A program made the translations under genes and the position numbers. Shown piece after piece: positions 61,863 to 64,000 of a stretch of DNA of 64,000 nucleotides. Position 1 is the stretch's first letter. Every line of letters begins with the position of its first letter. Below the pieces are notes generated by a model. That model had not been told where the DNA came from. It searched no databases and worked only from the letters and a program-made list of their open reading frames with translations. Source of the DNA: Glandiceps talaboti (Eukaryota; Hemichordata; Enteropneusta; Spengelidae); NCBI RefSeq assembly GCF_964340395.1, contig NC_135565.1, positions 17,224,709-17,288,708 of the forward strand. Direction: 5' to 3'.

Positions 61863-62054
61863 ATGTTTACCAAAGATACACGAATCAAAAACTATATCAA
61901 GTTCTATTTCAGAGATCTTAAACTTAGCAATGTGATTGCAAATATTGAGAGTTTGGCAAAGACATTACAGATATCAGGAACTTTGGAATCGACCAGCTCC
62001 ACGACGACTTCTGAATCGATTATGCCACTCTCATTTTGTAATCTGACCAGCTAA
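61863..62054 (+). CDS. Candidate short ORF or exon, unknown function
   Basis: From ATG 61863 a 63-codon frame runs to TAA 62052-62054. It has a basic, alpha-helical-looking start (TRIKNYIKFYFRDLKLSNVI) and a Ser/Thr-rich end (STSSTTTSES). An internal attTCAG|ag (ending 61910) could act as an acceptor. It lies between the candidate leader exon and the Cys-rich ORF. No family is recognised and chance cannot be excluded. Confidence 0.15.
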   Translation: MFTKDTRIKNYIKFYFRDLKLSNVIANIESLAKTLQISGTLESTSSTTTSESIMPLSFCNLTS

Positions 62055-62593
62055 ACCAATTGAAGCCTTAAAATGGATAGTCGTATCAAGTACAGCACAG
62101 CTATCAAAGACATAATTGCTATCTATGGAATGTAATCATGTTGACAATGACATTTCATATTGATATACCAAATGACAATGTCTCTGTATATACATTAGCA
62201 AGAGCAATTGACCTCCATGTCATTGATCGTAGATAGTTTAGTAGTTAATCCTTATCATACTTCAAAGTCAAAGTATATAATACCAATCAAACACACTACT
62301 AGAAAGTAGTGCAATTTCCTTTTTGTGCGTCTTATTTGTTTTCAGAATTAATGAATAGATAAATGAACTATAATGAGTAGAATGTGTATGAAGAATTGGA
62401 AAAAAGTCAAATTGCTAAAACACAAAATGATCACTATAATGATCTGGCAAAAACGTAATGAATAATAAATTGTTTTATCACCGTCGACGTCATAATGTAA
62501 TTTATGGCATTTCAGTTGAACGATCATAATGTCAAGGTAACTGTTGATTGGAATGGTGCGTTCATATAGTCACCATTTTAGTGTATTCTTTTA

Positions 62594-62675
62594 TAGTATG
62601 TATGTATGTATGTATGTATGTATGTATGCATGTATATGTATGTAGACAGATGGATGGATGGATGGATGGATGGAA
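62594..62675. repeat. (GTAT)n and (GATG)n arrays
   Basis: About 45 bp of GTAT and 25 bp of GATG lie roughly 95 bp upstream of the candidate splice acceptor. Confidence 0.95.
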
Positions 62676-62769
62676 GGGTAGATGGACGTCCATCCATATT
62701 TACGCGACATGTGTGCTCCCTTGACATTCTGTTCCCCTACTCCTCAGTAAATTCGTTCTTTTTTTTCAG

Positions 62770-62954
62770 ACAATCCTAGGGTCTTTACACGTGTGGAAAC
62801 ACCAACAGAAGACAGCATGTACTGTTCTTCTTGCAATTCCCCGTATTTTCAAAAGTCGCGAGGTCAAACAAATTCCTGCTATTGTAAAGTCGACGTGCAA
62901 ATACAATTCTTTGAATATATACATTCTGCACATTACTTAAAGATCAAACAGTAG
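62770..62954 (+). CDS. Candidate terminal exon with 45-codon Cys-rich ORF
   Basis: A strong acceptor (ttcgttctttttttttcag, ending 62769) precedes an open stretch in which ATG 62817 starts a 45-codon frame to TAG 62952-62954. The peptide begins MYCSSCNSPYFQKSRG and carries CxxC and CxC pairs (Cys 3, 6, 21, 23), which could bind zinc. It has no signal peptide or membrane segment. The same frame is open back to the acceptor and reads NPRVFTRVETPTEDS, so the exon could instead continue an upstream coding exon. AATAAA follows at 62974-62979, 20 bp after the stop. With the leader exon at 56004-56066 it would form a two-exon gene with an intron of about 6.7 kb. That link is inferred, and no family is recognised. 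Confidence 0.3.
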
Positions 62955-62973
62955 AGAACAAAGTACAAAAACT

Positions 62974-62979
62974 AATAAA
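62974..62979 (+). terminator. Poly(A) signal AATAAA after the Cys-rich ORF
   Basis: Canonical AATAAA lies 20 bp after the stop of the small ORF. The hexamer is common by chance in AT-rich DNA, so only its position gives it weight. Confidence 0.3.
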
Positions 62980-62984
62980 TCACT

Positions 62985-64000
62985 TCCTACTGCACATGCC
63001 AATAGGTCATTCACACAATCAGCCATGTCAAGATACGTCAATGAAAGCTGACTAAACTGAATAAAAGTCATTTGTCAATGCTTGCAATAATTACAATTTG
63101 GAACTGAATTGCATTAAAACCCAATAAGCAATTCTTTACATGAAAGTTTCTGTTTTCGTGAGTAGTACCAATGAATTATTTCGCGTCCTGCGTGATCTAT
63201 CAAGGTCACAATTACATCCGGGAAATACAACAAATATGCACTTCCCTCTGTGGAATTACATATTAATTGACATAGTTCTGCCGTAAGGGAAAAGAGTAGA
63301 CTCCCTGGTACTATAATGGAGGCAAGTCAATAAGCCATAATCCCATGGGTGTGTGATTGGGATTACTGACGAGAGCAGGGATAGGGTTTAATCATAAGAA
63401 ACGAGCGAATGTTCTCGTTACACCTTGAATTACTAACCAACTTTATGTACAAACATCAGAGCTATCTACGCCTACCTACAGGAAAAAAGTCCACATGTGT
63501 GAGAATTACAATCTGTGACAAGTTGCCTCCAATTCCTCATGGCATTCAACACTGTATAGTATGTGGCGGGATTGTCACGGACTGATACCATACTTTTATG
63601 TCAGTGTATATATCAATGTTTTATCACAGTAAAATAAGATGAGAAGGTTCTACGTAAAGTATATGCATCTAACTGTGATAATTAATCTGGGTAATTAATC
63701 ATTACATTGCACATTTTTAATGATACAACTTTTAGAATATTTCAAAACAATAAACTAGACCAGTTAATGTTTTTGTTACACCAAACGTCAATTGACGTCA
63801 ATTTGTTTGTTATCGTCACCTCGACAAAGATAACGCAGTTATCAAAATTGCTACATATCAGTTAAACGGTCCATGCTGGGTTTATAAGATAAAAGCCCAA
63901 TACTTGTATAATACTATACTGTTTAGGGTAGTTGCTTGTATAGCAGCAATTTCTTTGACATTGTTTCTGCGTTTAAAACATTTCGTCATTGGATCATTCA
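62985..64000. other. Gene-free end of window
   Basis: No coding frame, array or element end was recognised in the last kilobase. A pair of nearby gtcaattgacgtcaatt motifs lies near 63787-63802. Confidence 0.35.

Overview
This window looks like AT-rich (roughly 36-37% G+C by eye) nuclear DNA from an animal, most likely a marine invertebrate. The signs are dense tetranucleotide microsatellites, decayed retroelements, MITE-like DNA transposons, tRNA-derived SINE-like units, eukaryotic splice and poly(A) signals, and no bacterial gene organisation. The species cannot be named from the sequence. The window is gene-poor: no complete, confidently recognisable protein gene was found. Most open frames over 60 codons are translations of simple repeats or chance frames, and are left out.

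Layout. 1-660: two in-frame minisatellites, a 30-bp unit ending beside a splice-donor-like site and a 54-bp unit of five copies. 1895-2684: a 790-bp transposon-like element with inverted ends beside TTAA, holding a tRNA-derived SINE-like block. 9110-9645: remains of a non-LTR retrotransposon reverse transcriptase. 16.25-17.76 kb: a tandem SINE-like pair, then copy A of a ~1-kb dispersed repeat that holds a reverse-oriented LTR. 32.4-33.5 kb: a CpG-rich patch, a three-copy ~106-bp minisatellite and a second GC-rich, hairpin-bearing patch. 35.95-36.83 kb: a broken gene or transposon ORF with acceptor, long frame, two stops and AATAAA. 40.85-41.93 kb: copy B of the dispersed repeat, split by a different, 608-bp inverted-repeat element. 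47.2-47.56 kb and 54.87-55.01 kb: degenerate tandem repeats. 55.78-56.07 kb: the best regulatory region, with CRE, E-box, octamer and CCAAT-type motifs, a TATA box and a short leader exon ending in a consensus donor. At 62.77 kb, a strong acceptor opens a 45-codon Cys-rich ORF followed by AATAAA; it is the only visible candidate partner.

Microsatellites total about 5 kb (7-8% of the window, by eye). They include TATG/CATA, CTGT/ACAG, CTAT/GATA, GATG, GAT, CAA, CTTCT, CTATT, CATAA, CT/GA and AT arrays. Several pass through self-complementary GTAC tracts.

No CRISPR array, phage, operon, rRNA gene or intact tRNA gene was seen. I found no convincing new multi-gene system. The best leads are the promoter plus small Cys-rich ORF, the paired dispersed repeat with a different insert in each copy, the broken SAP-like ORF, and the 30-bp coding-compatible repeat.
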